Shown: piece after piece, positions 13,108-26,454 of the stretch | Numbering within the stretch: the first letter of the stretch is position 1 | Layout: each line of letters begins with the position of its first letter | Assembly (NCBI RefSeq): GCF_963678975.1 | Contig: NC_089281.1 | Span: 22,249,375 to 22,313,374, forward strand | Length of the DNA stretch: 64,000 nucleotides | From: Dysidea avara | Lineage: Eukaryota > Porifera > Demospongiae > Dictyoceratida > Dysideidae | Direction: 5' to 3' | Made by a program: the position numbers and the translations under genes | The notes under the pieces: model-generated | Databases searched by the model: none | What the model saw: only the letters and a program-made list of their open reading frames with translations | Told to the model about the DNA's origin: nothing

Positions 13108-13340
13108 TGACAAGGAGAAAATTTCCTGACCACCTGGCAGACTCCTGTAAACGTTTGAGCATTAATTGGTTGGCTGCAGGTTCAAGGCTGCCCAGGTCCA
13201 GTCACAGATTTCTTTTTCTCCATTCTCCACCTTTTCCAAACACACTTTCTGTAACAACTTTACATGGGATGTAGGACCAGGTGTCCTACAGGTCCTACAG
13301 ACCTTCAGCACTTGTGCTGTATAGCCTTAATAAATGAATG
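13108..13340 (+). repeat. tRNA-derived SINE (family 1), copy 2
   Basis: It aligns over its length with 3070-3300. It has the same gaccacctggcagactcctg start region, a diverged B box (ggttcaaggctgc), the same 3' motif and an aataaatga tail. A short internal duplication (about ggtcctaca) distinguishes this copy. Confidence 0.75.
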
Positions 13341-16300
13341 CTTATCAATGTTTTTTGAGATCATAAACCAGTTTAGCCATATTTAGCAGTATGAACAAAT
13401 GACACCATAATGACACCAATGGTTCAGGTTTTCAATTTTCAGTGGTAGTTGGCAAATTGTATTTGAAGGCTTTAACATGTGACTTCCCTTAGTTTTTCTT
13501 TCTTTTTTTTCCTACTCTTTCTTCAAATTATTTTGCTCTATTCTTGTACAACTACATAGCATTCTGCACTTGGTTGAAACTGTTGATCTTGTTGCTCTAG
13601 TATTTGTAGCTTCGTTTCATGTTGGTGATGAAAATTGTACTTTATTCAGCATTAGGTCTTTCTATACTTAGCTACAGACTATAAGTTTATCAAAGAATTG
13701 GTAAGGGGGACACAACAAGAAATGCACTTGGTACAAGAAACAGGAGTGAGGATTTTCAACTTCATAAGCTAAATAGAATAATTAAATACAATTCTGAAAG
13801 TAGTGACAGCTTTATAGATCACTTGATTGTTCTATTAAAGTATCTGAGATACACCAATGCTATTGACATTACCAAAGAAAAAAGTTGAATCTTTACTACA
13901 ATAAGTTTTTCTCAGCTGCTAAAATAGATTGTAAAACTGGCTTGTGACAGTGTTAGTAGTATAATGGCATATCAGCATCAATGACACATTTAAACATGAG
14001 CACTGAAGCTGCCAAACACCCTGATTCCCAAGGCCATTCCTTAGGCTTGGATTATCACAAATATCAATAAAGCTGAGGGATCCCCACAGCCATCACAGCA
14101 GAAAGACAGCAATGCACAGGATGTCAATGCAACAATAGACAACCCAATTTGAAAATCTAGAAGGGTCACATTAGAGAGTAGGATTGACAACCAGTGTAAA
14201 AGGCTCATCCATTTATAGCCCAGTATTAGCCCACTTATGATTTTTACATTGATTGACATTTATGTGCTAGTCAAAAGACCAAAAATTACTACATGCATGG
14301 TGAATTACAACTTTTTTGCTATGGTTTAAAGATCCTCACTATCATGTATGAACTGAATGATGTAAACGTGCTTGTAACTCAATAAGTATAATTTTATCAG
14401 CTATACACCTATACATTTAAAACTGATGCCTGAAGCCAGGATTATCATGATGCAACAAATTAAAATATTGTTTTGAGTCAGTTACTATATACCACCAACA
14501 ATCCTTAAGTTTAAAATTATTCACATACCACAGCTACAAAAAAAAGCTATTTGGCTAAACTATTCTAGTGAGGATCAAGTAAGAACAGATACTTACTATT
14601 TATGAAATTTAACTTTCCCACAGACTAAACCTCCTGTGAACAGTTACTGTTACTGAATATTATTTTGATTACATTTTCCTGACAGTAAATTATGAATGAT
14701 CAAGTTATATACATAACATTTAAGGGTATGTACATGATGTATATACTACATGCTCTGAAACCCTATATTACTATCATGGTTAACACTCCACAGTAACAGC
14801 AGGTGAATTGACTACAGTGGCATTTCCTTAAGTGGAAAGGTATTTTTGGGGGAATGCTTTTCTGTGGCAGGATGACACCCAAGCATTGGTTTGTTGCCAT
14901 TGTTATCACGACAGATCATTTGAGCTAGCTATGAGATATAAAAAGATTAGCTTGCAAGGTATATAATTAAAGCGTAATTTGATGTGGTTTGCGAAACTGC
15001 CCATTAGGCTTCTCCAGGCAGACGGAGCCCTCATACACCATTCTTTTCTTCCAATTCCAATCACAATTACATGTGCAGATGTTGACACATGATTTGCTTA
15101 TTTATCGCTTCAACACACATAGCCGAATGGACTATTCTTGTTTTTTATCCTATCATGCCCTTGTGTAAATAAAGGGATAGTTCTCAGCATATGGTCAAGC
15201 AAGTTTAATTAATTTAGCTTATTAAATAGCTATGCAGCAGGTGTCATGCATTTTATGGAAAAGGGTAACTTGGGGAAGGTAGTCAATGTATACATGTATG
15301 GGATTATATTATATGAAGTATACATCCTTGTGTACATATGTGTTGTAATGTATGCGTATTTTTTGTCTTGGCATAACTAATAACATGAGTACATGAGTAG
15401 CTAATGATATGTAAAGTCTTTGTTTTAATATAGAATGTTGTTGCAGTTTACATTTAGCATTATAGTAGCTATACCATTCTTCATGGACCATCCTCACATG
15501 TTGTGAATTGCATCCTTTGAAACTATTTCTATATACAGTTAGTTACATATGTATAAGAACTCAGCTCAGTCAAATAGACTTTCAGTAGTTATTGTTATAG
15601 CTACAGGAGTCTCAGGAACCTTAATTAATGGTAGCTGAGACACTTGCAGGGCTGCACTAAAAGACATGTGGATGTACCACCAATCCAAATATTGCAAAGC
15701 TTTAGCATCATGATATTATGAACTACTTCCCGTGAAATGTCAGAATAATGCAATGAAAAATTCTGCCCAATTTAGTTATATTATATTATTGTCACATCAT
15801 TTTAAACTACTGTTTACAACTTCTAAAATGCTATATAGCATTTAGTTGGCATTGTTAGAAAAATGGTAGACAGGAAGCTGCATGATTTTGTTAATCGGTG
15901 GTAAGCCGCAAGTTTTTATTGTCATCTCAAGCATCTTAACTGCCTCTAACCCATACCAGTAAAAGGCTCCCTTTTGTATACTACAATACCAATATAGCTA
16001 GCAGAGGTTGATTTTATGTCAGTGTGTGTCTCTCAGTTGAGTTGAGTTTAAGTCTATTATAGAGGCTTTTGAATTTAGCTACCCATTAACTCAGCACATT
16101 CAGCCTACTGTGCTAGTTTTAATGCTTTTCATTTCCTTTATGACAGTTAACACTGTGCCAAAACTACAATTAGTTATTATGGAAATAAATCTCATGAATG
16201 ATATGAAGAATTGCTCTATTATGTGGTACACATATAACTTAAACCATGATTTTCCTTACTTTGGCCCCTTTTCTGTTACACCTTTTCAGCTATAAGTCAC

Positions 16301-17290
16301 TAAGTCTAAGTCCCTGCAATTAGGTTAGGTAATCCTAAGGTTGCAGCACATGTTGCTGTCAGACCTTCAGTGCTGGTCACTGTAAAGCGCTAATAACAAT
16401 AACAATAACTGAACTTTAGTAATCATCACAACAGTTGTACTCAGTTCTGACCATTTCCCTCCATTGGCATATGTACAATAGCTCAAATGGACAATTTTTT
16501 GGGACTTTATTTTTTGTAGAGGAGCTTCTACAAGATTCTGTCAGTTTTTCTCTGAAATTCTACCTATTGCGCTAGCAATTATTATATGCTGGATGCCTTT
16601 TGCCTTCCTGCTATGTACTAAAATTATGCAAGCATGTAGACTCAAGCCTATTGTGTGTCTGACTCTGAAACATGTAATTAGTTATGCGAAAATAATGAAG
16701 GGGAAGTATTAATTTACTAGTTTTCAATGTCTATAGTTGGACTGTATACAGTCATGGCATTTTAGCAATCTATTCAATCTTAAAAATTGCAGCCAATGAA
16801 TTTTGTGATGATATTATGAGCAATATAGTTCCCTTCCTGCTTATGACATAATTCCCCCATTTTTCCAAATTAAAGTTTATGTTACAGTTTTCGCACATTC
16901 CTTCTTTTGACTTCCTAAACCCTGCAACAATGAGTATGTGAAGTTGTGTATGAATCAATTGCAATTTTTGCTGTGCTTATAATTTTACATATGATATGGC
17001 TTTACGTTACTTGGGCTCAACTTTTATTTTATTTGTTTATTAAGGCTTTACACAGTTTACAGCATTAATTGTGCTGTAGGTCTGTAACTGAATATACAAA
17101 TCATGTTGTCTTTCATATCAACACCTTCTGAGGTTTAACTTCCATTTCCGAGGTTTAACTACTACCTTTTACTTTGATGTGGGATAGGAAGGTTACTTGT
17201 ATATAGAATATGCAATCAATGATAAATCTGTACAGTTATGTAAATGTATATAAACTGTTCCAAGTGTGGAACAGTGGTCATAAATACAAA
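13341..17290. other. Long intergenic stretch
   Basis: I see no supportable gene. Identified items are the SINE family 2 copy at about 16.29-16.41 kb, a fragment at about 17.03-17.09 kb resembling the 3' end of SINE family 1, and an (AT)n tract at about 17.31 kb. About 13.98-14.25 kb shares phrases with 38.77-38.99 kb (the gctgccaaacaccctga stretch), so it is a further dispersed repeat. Confidence 0.55.
16288..16412 (+). repeat. SINE-like repeat (family 2), copy 1
   Basis: It is nearly identical to 24.67-24.80 kb, with reverse-strand fragments at 23.81-23.88, 25.30-25.40 and 35.81-35.89 kb. Its 3' end reads agaccttcagtgctggtca and continues to a (aataac)n tail. That end resembles the 3' end of SINE family 1, so both may depend on the same LINE partner. 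Confidence 0.65.
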
Positions 17291-17372
17291 TGTTTTTGTG
17301 TGTTATTCATATATATATATATATATATTATGTCACATAATGCATCATTTATGGTTATGATTATGTCACAGT

Positions 17373-19357
17373 TTATTTGCAGAAGCAAGCACCTGCAGTG
17401 GTATCAAATTGACACTGTCTGTTTGGGTCATCAATGCATGTACTCATGTCGCAAGCATCTTTGTCACTTATCTCATTGCAAGGACATGTCCACTGACATG
17501 TATCCCCTCCTTTCACTCGATTGCATCTTTTTGAACCAAATGACTCAAGTGTAGAACAATCAAAGACAGCAGATTTGTTTGGATGATCTCTACAACATCT
17601 CGGACAAGAACAGCCAGTTTCTTGACCATATTCACACCTAACTGTGGGAAAATCTCTACAGGTACTTCTGATGCATACTTCACGGTCATCAATTTCAGAG
17701 CAATCACACCTCCACACACAAGCTGTTCCATTCAAGACGGCATTACACTCATCAGATCCATGGGCATTATAGACACTACAGTCCATTCCTAATGGGGCAG
17801 ATGGTTGTTCAGTACAGCAATCTTCATCAGTACTGGTAGCAGTATCATCACACTGACATCCTTCTTGTCCAGTAGATGGATTATGATAATGATAAAACCT
17901 AACAGCATCAAATTTAAGTACCATGACAATACTGTTAATGCTACTTACTGGCATCTTAATGAGTTATCCTCTGGGCATGTTGTACTATTGCATTTACTAG
18001 GAACTGTAATTTCCCTGCAAGAACTGCCTCCTGGAGGACATTCACATTTTTATCAGCATTCAGGGCACACATTCTGGATGAGTCTTCTTTACAGTGTACC
18101 ATTTCACAATAATCAGAGCCATGGTACTGCTGCTGGTTACAGACACCAATACAGTCACATGTATCACTGTCTAGGGTACTACCAGGGGGACACTCAGGAC
18201 ATTCACACTCACAAGTGGTTTGGTTTAGTATCAAAGGATCTGTACATTGTGTTGGTGGGCATTCACACTCACATGTATCATTATTCAGTACTGTATGAGG
18301 ATCAGTACAGAATATCAAAGGACACTTGCATTCGCATGTGACCAGATCCTGTACTGTTTGGGGTGGCAAACAAGTTGAATTGCATTCACATTCACATGTA
18401 TCTGGATTCCAAACATGTGGACTGTCACAATCCCAGATTTCCTTGCATTCACACATACAAGTTTCTTTATTAAATATTTGTGGATCTTCACATATCTGCT
18501 GCTGGCATTCACATCGGCAAGTATCAGAATTAAACTCCAGTGGCTCAATACAAGGTACTGAGTTACAGCAATCACAAACTCCTTTTAGTCCAATTCCTTT
18601 AGCAGCTACTACATTTGATGGATTGCTACTTGTGACTGATGGGTTTCTCCAATAGCAAAAGCCTATATTTGGTATGATGCCATTTGGACATGGCTTAGTT
18701 TGAACACACTCAGAAAATTTTGTAATGTGTTCACACTTCCTGCAATCACATTCAAGATGTGTCTCATAGCACACCTGCCAAGTTCCATGTAGCTTAGCAT
18801 ATGGCTGGCCACCTTTGCCATATTCAGTTGTACAATGTAGAGCCCATTGACAAATTGTTTTTGTTTTAATTGCCAGGCACCATGGGTCACTGAAAAATAA
18901 ACCTTTACAAGTATGCTTATACAAAGGAGGCCAATGGAGCATGTTGGGGTACTGTTGATGCATTGATGGCACAGGACCGTCTTCACATTTTTTGAACCCA
19001 ATTGGCACAAATGAATCACCAACTTGTGTCACACCAACACCAGATTTGTTTGCATTTTCAATCTCTGTCAAATATCTGATCACATCTTCATCATCTGTAA
19101 CATTCGAAGAATTGGTTACTTATTTGTAGCAATAATAACTTTCATACCAAGTGAATACTTTTGCTGAAATGCTCCTCTGCCTATGGTACCTGCTGCTGGG
19201 TTAGTGTTCTGTCTTTGATTGGGTGCTCCTTAAATTATATTAAACCAGCATAACTTCATATGTAACGCAGATCCACACTTACCCAAACTTGAGTAGAAGC
19301 AATAATTACCACACACAAAGCAAAGCAAAGTAATTTTATCCGAAACTGCATCTCCAT
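17373..19357 (-). CDS. Secreted CXCXC-repeat protein, copy B (two one-base lesions)
   Basis: Minus-strand exons are 19357-19283, 19229-19148 (in register), 19094-17949 and 17898-17373, with the same intron phases as copies A and C. I chose the first of two in-frame ATGs (ATG-GAG-ATG). Domain order matches the paralogues: signal peptide, N-terminal Cys domain, CXCXC repeats, two C-terminal Cys modules, about 609 residues. Two defects are visible. The exon 2 acceptor reads taaggagc where copy A has ttagggagc, so the only AG would shift the frame by one. Near 18048, exon 3 lacks one base in an A run, shifting the last ~36 codons. Both would be repaired by one extra base in a homopolymer, so assembly error is a serious alternative to pseudogenisation. 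A cysteine conserved in A and C (GLSC, GLFC) is replaced here (GLFF). Confidence 0.65.
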
Positions 19358-20059
19358 CTGATACTCACAGATGATGCTTGTATTGCATGTACTACAAATA
19401 AATTAAACATTATTTATACTGATTTTCATTGCACACAGATGGGTTTATATAAAGTACTAATATGTTTGCACTTTTAACTTAAGTGTCTATATGATGAACC
19501 ATATAAGGATGACACATGTATTAAGCATACAAAGCCATAAGAGCAGGGTGATGGCTTGATTAGTTCTCAATCCTTTGCCATGAATTAAAATGATGAAAAG
19601 ACCAAAACAAACTGGATTGAAACTATCTTTAACAACCAAGATGAAACCTAGTGTTGCAGGGATACTTCTGAAAAGCAATTAAGTTATTGACCCAACCCGG
19701 TGTTTACAGTTAGTGAAGTGTCTCTCTATTAGCAGGCTATAGAACAACATCAACCAGTAGAGTTAACACTGTGAGTGTCACTATCATAAACTAAACTACC
19801 AAACCCAACACAATCACAGTTGCTAGTTAGCTAAGTAAAGACAGCAAGTTTTTCACTATGAATTATGATGGTGTAAATTCTGCTCTTGGTGTGCATAACT
19901 GAAGCATCATTTGATAACGATATATTATGCAATGCAAAGTAGCATATATACTATAGTTGCCAATTGCCAATTACAATCCTATATAAAGAAAGGTTGAGGT
20001 GCTAAAAATTAACAGTGCACAGGCATGTCTTGATATAATGTAGTAACTATACAACTTTT

Positions 20060-20091
<32 letters not shown>

Positions 20092-21270
20092 ATCTACACA
20101 AAGACATAAAGATGTTCTAAAAGCGTGCACATAGTTATACATATTACACATGTTCTTGTGCTACAAATATGAATAAATTATACATGTAAAAATAATGTGA
20201 CTTGTCATTAGCTGCAGGTGTCATACTTGGCTTTTTATAGGTATTCTTCAAAATTCCTATTCTGCAGCAGGTCACCACTATAGCTACTTTATAACTGTAT
20301 TTGAGCCATACAAATGTTAGTTACATCATGCTAGAGATTTACAGTTAGTGCAGATAACCCAACAACAGCATGACAGATTTGCCCACATAACCGACTGTGG
20401 CACCAAGTGATCTAAAATTATGGAAAACAGTAGAGTGTACTTTAACTATTATGTGACTGGATTAGTTAACAATATCACACTCGTACATTATATATGTAAC
20501 AAATTTGTAGTTATATTACCGAATCTGTTAACATGTATATAGACAAAAAAGTAATACTCTATCAAGGTATATGCTAGAGGTGTCATACACACATTACACT
20601 ACACCACACACACATGCACACACACAGAGTAAACTTTGCCATGCATGTTTAGTTTTGATGCTTATGAATTTCATCCTGTGTGTGGTTGGATCATATTCTT
20701 AATCTAACTCCTTTATTATAGGACTTGCCAATGGTAACATAAAAGGGTTTAAGACATATCTATACACAAGTGTGCCTAGACATGGCTGCCAACTCACCTT
20801 TCAGTGAACGGTTGTGAGATTCTTCACAACAAGCATCATTGATATCTGTTGAATAGCTCTCTTCCAAGTCAAGTGTGTATGTGTTTGTGTGTGTTCTTCA
20901 TTAAAGACTGTCTGTGTTTCACCATACGTACTGTAGCACCTCAGGGCTTGGTAAATATTATTATAGCTGGGTGCATTCAGTGTGGGTAAAATGTCATATA
21001 GTAGTCATTATGTAGTATAAGCACAGTGTATGTACCATAATGTAATAATGTTGTACCAATAATTAAGAGATGTAAGGTTTGCTGTATTCATTGTATTGAT
21101 CACGTTGAGTGTCTATGGGTTGTTATTTGCTGAATCACCGATAACACATGGTGACAAGAGTGATTTCTCAGGCTATGTATCTGTTCTGGAATTACCAGAA
21201 CACTCACTAACACTAACATTTTTTTGTGCATGTAAAGGCATGCTACCCTGTGTTGCACTATTTCTGGTGG
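19358..21270. other. Upstream flank of copy B and intergenic DNA
   Basis: The TATA box of copy B lies at 19411-19418 on the minus strand. No other gene is visible. Simple repeats include a (CTGT)n tract at about 20060-20090 and CA-rich DNA at about 20.60 kb. Confidence 0.55.
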
Positions 21271-21458
21271 AGTATAAAGAGATCTGGGGGCATACATGAC
21301 CATCTTAGAAATTAATTTTTATCGGCATAGTAAATTTAATGCTAAAACACTAATAGTAGCTACCATCTATAAGATCAACATATCAATCCATGTTGTAACG
21401 GTTCTCATTAAATTGTATTTTTACCAAGAAAGAGCAATATTTTTTTAAAGAATTGTTA

Positions 21459-22119
21459 CAGGGGTGGATCCAGACTTAAAAATGGGGGTTCCACTCTGGA
21501 ATTGCAACTTCAGCCTATAGTATGTTCACGTTGAGCTGAACCCTGAAAAACAGCTAAAAATTATAAGTGGATTTTTTCTCAACAGAGTTAACATTTCTGC
21601 CAACCAGATGATTATTGGTAACAGCAAAGGTGTCAACAACAGACATGTACGGTTTGGCTCCATGACAAGTTCGGGAAAGGGCTCTAATGGACACTGTACT
21701 TATATGGCTTCTCCATAGGAAATGTATTGCAAAAATTTTGATTGGCCGTAAATATTATGTCAAACATTTGAACAACAAGATTTTGAAATATTTTTAACGG
21801 ATCAAGCAGTACTACAAATGAGCCAAATTTAAAGATCATGTGTAATTGCATCCATGAGTTATTAAATGTTTTTGAGGATTCAGCTCAACGTGAACATACT
21901 ATAGTTGTAAGTCGAAAACCACAAAAAAATGTCATCACCTGCTGACCCCTCGTCATAGATGTCCACTATATTTCCTTATTTATAGCTATATACATAGCCT
22001 GCTACACTGCTCCTCTTAAGACTACTGTGACTGCTCTATTAGAGTATCTCGAGTAAGAAAGGCTTTTTCAAAAGGGGGGTTCCATGGAACCCTTTGAACC
22101 CCCCCTGGATCCGCCCCTG
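21459..22119. mobile_element. MITE with CAGGGGYGGATCCAG ends, 661 bp
   Basis: The left end reads caggggtggatccag and the right end ctggatccgcccctg. The flanks are tgtta on both sides (21454-21458 and 22120-22124). The empty site is preserved in the duplicated block near 28.09 kb. Two further insertions of the same family, at 29860 and 57865, also have 5-bp duplications. It has no coding capacity. It contains a copy of the ctctattagagtatctcga motif near its right end. Confidence 0.8.
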
Positions 22120-22570
22120 TGTTATATGTAGGGATTTCATTTATACTGTGCTTATTCTATATAGAAGATCTCCTTTAGGAGTTTGGAATTTGAAGGGTTG
22201 GTGTACATTTATATGATGATAAAGAACTCACGTAAACCTACAGCCCCTCAAATGCAATATGCAAGTGGAAAGTGGTCACATTTTGTTTAAAAGTTATCAG
22301 GAAGATTAATTGGATATAAGTGTAGAGTTTGATCAAGTGTAAAAACTCTGGTATAGCCCCAGATGTTGTAGCTCTTTTAACTTTACGGATGTTTCAAATT
22401 TCAGTAGTTTGGATGTTCTATTAGGGTAGATTAGAGTATTTTAATTTTTTCAGCTTCAATGCCTCGAGCCCAAAATATAATTTTGGCCATGTCTCAGTGA
22501 TTTTAGCTCTTTTCTCTCTGTCCTTTCTACCTTTTCATTGTCTATGCATATGCTTCTATTAGTTTCCTAG

Positions 22571-22975
22571 AGGTGGGGATCCCCTAAATCTGCCCTTGAA
22601 ACAGAGGAGCTGGCCAAGAAAATGATGAAGACAGTGCAAAAACAGAAGAAACAGCCAAAGCATTATGGTACATGACTAGTTACTGGAAACAAATTACTAT
22701 CATCATCCATGCACATACATGCATAATTTACCTATGTACTACCATTGCAAACAGGCCTATGGTGTCACTGTACACAGTACCATAAGTCATACTAGTAATG
22801 CGGCAATGCAACATCATCTACAGGTTTCAGCCATAGTGGAACCACCTGCACCACTACCATATATGATTATGGCTATACTTCTAAATGCTGTGAATGCTTT
22901 GAAACACTAGAAGAAGATATTGCAAGAGCACTTGAGGAAAAATGGATGGATAAAGATGTCAGTTTAACTTATTGA
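22571..22975 (+). CDS. Unknown two-exon coding unit, copy 1 (partial gene)
   Basis: Exon a (22571-22667) follows a polypyrimidine tract and TAG and ends at a GT donor. Exon b (22824-22975) follows CTACAG and ends in TGA. Joined, they read as one frame of 82 codons. The product has a lysine-rich helix-like start (ELAKKMMKTVQKQKK), a Thr/Ser/Cys-rich middle with TSKCCECFETL, and an acidic/basic end (ALEEKWMDKD). The duplicate at 28.5-30.3 kb keeps the frame and splice sites apart from insertions, which supports real coding. I found no upstream exon with a convincing start. An internal ATG-ATG lies in exon a. I do not recognise the family. Confidence 0.5.
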
Positions 22976-24667
22976 TACAAACAAAAAACTTAGAGCCCAT
23001 ATTGTGCAACCTTTATTACATATAGGCGATTGTACAACTTGTGTGCTTGCACATGCTTTGAAGTCCTTGATGATATACTTGTTTTCAATTTTTCAAATGG
23101 GAAGTGTATCAGTATTGGGAAAATTTAGAGTCTAACAAAAACATGATAGTATACAGGATGCAAGCAAGAAACCTTATAACCAAGAAGCCATGCTACACAA
23201 AGTACAAGCCTCCCTTAGTATTATGTTGCTTTGCATTCCCTACACAAAAACACATTAACATCATCATGCATGCTTACTAGCTCAGTTTTTAAGTGGCAAA
23301 TTTTGTTCTTGGCCATGCTGTAATAAGGAGGGGAGTTTTAAGTTCAAGATGATCTAATAGAGCAGTCAACTATATTCTAATAGAGTAGTCAAGTATACTG
23401 CTGTAATGTAAATAAGAGTTTCATTGCTGAAAATGATGACCATACAATATAAACCATACAATATACATTATGGCTACATGCCATATAATGTGGCCATCAC
23501 GCTTCACCTGTGCTAAGTGTTCTTTATAGTAATTAGTTGACAACCTACAACAGAGCCATACAAGCACAGCCTCTCCCTAGATGCAACAATTAGGAAGACA
23601 GGTAAACTGTAGACAAAGTTTGCAAGATCCATATGTAATTATTGCTGCTCATTTGTGGCAATGAAATCTAAAATGTACATACAACCAAATGTAGAAAAGT
23701 TACGTGTGTGATAATCCTAAACTATAAGCAGAAATTTAGTGTACCATTTAGTTAATAGAAACATGTTCATTAATTACATGTATGCTGTTATGACCAATGA
23801 CTACTTTACAGTGTCCAGCACTGAAGGTCTGACAGCAACTTGTGCTGCAGCCTTTGAGTTACCTAACCTAGCAAGCAGGAAAGACTTTGACTTACTTGAC
23901 ACAGCTAACAAGGCAAAACTGAAAACGGCATTGTTTGTACATGCTAAGACTTACTTACATTTGCAGTTATACATCATACACTGTAGTTATACACTGTTAT
24001 CTGTTACTGGTATGAAAGTTATAAATAGGAAATGGTCATTTTTGGCCATGATATTGTAGATTATACACATAATTACAGGCTACATGTTGTCTCTTCTGGT
24101 TCACATCAGGGTATGGGCTATGGTCCACAGGACATGCGTATCTAAGATCGGTATGTGGTTAGATATGATACATGTCAACAATACAATGCATGTGCAATTC
24201 TTTCTACCCTGCACGCAACAGTAAGTTGCTCCAACTATATGCTATGTATATATAGCTCAATTTATAATTGTTATTGTAGCATAAGCATTTTAGCAACATG
24301 CAAGAATTGCTTCATGTTGAAATTGTACGTAGACTATGTATACTTGAGGCACCTTAACAACTTCAAGTTTTGTGCAGTTCAATCACCAGGCTCAGTATCC
24401 ATGATGATACCAACAATACACATGAAATCAGTTATATAATAATGCCAATCAAGTCATATTTACAGTCTATCTGTTTGCAAACAGTTTAAACTGGAAATAC
24501 AACCGAAATGAAATTATTATGCAATTGAAAAGTGAAATACAAAACAACGAACAGTACACATTTTTTATGTTACTTGATGTTCCTGCTTGATGATTAAGTA
24601 AAAACACCTAAAGTACCAATTAGAATAAAACTTTGCATATTATATGTAAGAACAACATGACAAAGCT

Positions 24668-24803
24668 TTTCAGCTATAAGCCACTAAGTCTAAGTCCTTG
24701 CAATTAGGTTAGGTAATCCTAAGGCTGCAGCACATGTTGCTGTCAGACCTTCAGTGCTGGTCACTGTAAAGTGCTAATAACAATAACAATAATAACAAAA
24801 GCC
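24668..24803 (+). repeat. SINE-like repeat (family 2), copy 2
   Basis: It is nearly identical to 16.29-16.41 kb, ending in an (aataac)n tail. It is absent from the duplicated block at 36.6-36.8 kb, so it inserted after the segmental duplication. Confidence 0.65.
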
Positions 24804-25299
24804 ACCAAGGAAATAAACAGGATGCTAGTTGTTCCATAAAATTTAGTGAAACAATTTATCATAGAGACCCAGCTTTTAAGATAAAGCATAACAAACAACA
24901 TTAAGACATCTATAGGGGAGTGGTCATGTAAACACAACTTTGTGATGTAAAATTTTGACATAAATTATCTTCACCTGTACGGATGATGGTAAAGGCACAT
25001 TCTTGAAGATATGTCAAAACCAAAATGTCATGTAAATAATAATTTGGTTTTTTTCACTTCACCTACAGTATAATATTATATAGTTAGATAGCTTCTTCAC
25101 ACCTTGTGATGTAAGTCAGATAATTGAGTTAACAGAACCCTAATATTGTAGATGAAGGGTATGTGTATGTCCTAATACTAACTAGCTATGTGGTGATGTT
25201 TGAGGAACAGAACACAATGAAATGCCCCAGCTGTATAAAGCAAACCATAAGGGTTATTTAACTGTAAAGGAGGGGGCTTATGAAAACCATGTATTATTT

Positions 25300-25400
25300 T
25301 TTATTATTATTATTATTAGCACTTTACAGTGACCAGCACTGAAGGTCTGACAGCAACATGTGCTGCAGCCTTAGGATTACCTAACCTAATTGCAAGGTTA
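25300..25400 (-). repeat. SINE-like repeat (family 2), reverse copy
   Basis: A (TTA)n tract at about 25.29-25.32 kb is followed by the reverse complement of the family 2 3' half (agcactttacagtgaccagc onward). It is also absent from the matching position near 37.09 kb, marking a second post-duplication insertion. Confidence 0.6.
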
Positions 25401-25692
25401 TATTCTCTAGCTTTGTCATAAATACTACCAAGGATACTATATGTGTGGCAAAGAAATTGCATGATGGTAAATGATGTATCAAAGTAATTGAATATTAAAA
25501 GTAAGAAAAAAATCACTAGCACGCTGTATAAAGATTTGTTTAGCAAGCTAAGGATCTTACAAGTGCCCAAAAGTATGTACTAAGTCACATATAGCTAGGT
25601 TTACAATATAATGGTATTGAAAAGAAATCTACTATTTGTCGCCATTAGTATGTAGATTATGATACAGATATTATAATTATTGTCTATTATTA

Positions 25693-25823
25693 TTACAAGA
25701 TTGAATCTTCTTGTAACTCCAACAGTTTATACTGATCATCATACCTGTGTCCAAGTGACCACAACTTCTCAAGTTCCAATATGTCTCGCTTGGCTTGCAA
25801 CATAAAATGTACTACAATATCTC
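25693..25823 (-). CDS. Duplicate MALSU1-type terminal exon
   Basis: A 131-nt exon with an AG acceptor (25825-25824) and an in-frame TAA. It encodes 42 residues beginning DIVVHFMLQAKRD, the C-terminal part of the RsfS/Iojap fold. It is a near copy of the exon at 37521-37388 and keeps the same splice phase. Here the split codon gives GD, the residue pair usual in the family, while the nearer copy reads GN. It could serve as an alternative distal last exon for the gene starting at 41115, or be a non-functional duplicate. No upstream exons of this gene were found close to it. Confidence 0.65.
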
Positions 25824-26454
25824 CTATATGGTAAAAACATTTCATTTTTATGATACACACATGTTTTTGTAACAAGTAAACAGGTAGGTATAAACAGTGG
25901 ACCTGGGACCCAACTTTTCGTTATATACTTCACAATGCTTATATATTCTATACTTGTACCAGATACCTTTGTAAGTCACACAGTTGCTAGTTTTGCATAG
26001 TCAAGCCTCCATCACAGTGCCTCACACATTGCCTAGGTACTAGATGCCTATATTATCTTCATAAGTACCTACTCTGAAATGGGTCTGGACTGATTAACAT
26101 AAGTCTTCCATTATTCACACCAGCAACTGGTGGTATTAATTACAAGTCTTCACCTTGATGCTCCACATGATGTACGAAGTTTGTTTGTTGAGGTGATGGG
26201 TTAACTTGCAGTGATTGCTTCACTGAAGCTATTTCTAAGGAACATTTGTTTGCTCAAAGTTGATGAACTACAGTAGCTACAGGCAACATATTAGTATACA
26301 TGTGCTCATCATACAGCACGAGTGGCCAAATGCAGTCAGCTACAGACCCTTTTTCAGAGGTGCCTATAATTTCTCATTCATGTGAGGCATTATGACTAAG
26401 TAATAATGGATTGGCCATGTAAGACTACAAGCAGTTTCAGTATGTAACTACATA

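Larger units (their letters stand above)
21275..23441 (+). repeat. Segmental duplication, left half, copy 1
   Basis: This block aligns in the same orientation with 27818-30754 apart from insertions in either copy. Copy 1 carries a 661-bp MITE (21459-22119) absent from copy 2. Copy 2 carries a 1,026-bp hAT-like element and a 325-bp MITE absent from copy 1. The block contains the two-exon coding unit at 22571-22975. Confidence 0.8.
23443..26420 (+). repeat. Segmental duplication, right half, copy 1
   Basis: It aligns in the same orientation with about 35442-38115. It contains a duplicate of the MALSU1 terminal exon (25693-25823, minus strand). It also carries insertions missing from the other copy, notably the SINE family 2 copies at 24.67 and 25.30 kb. 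No other coding exon is recognisable. Confidence 0.75.
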
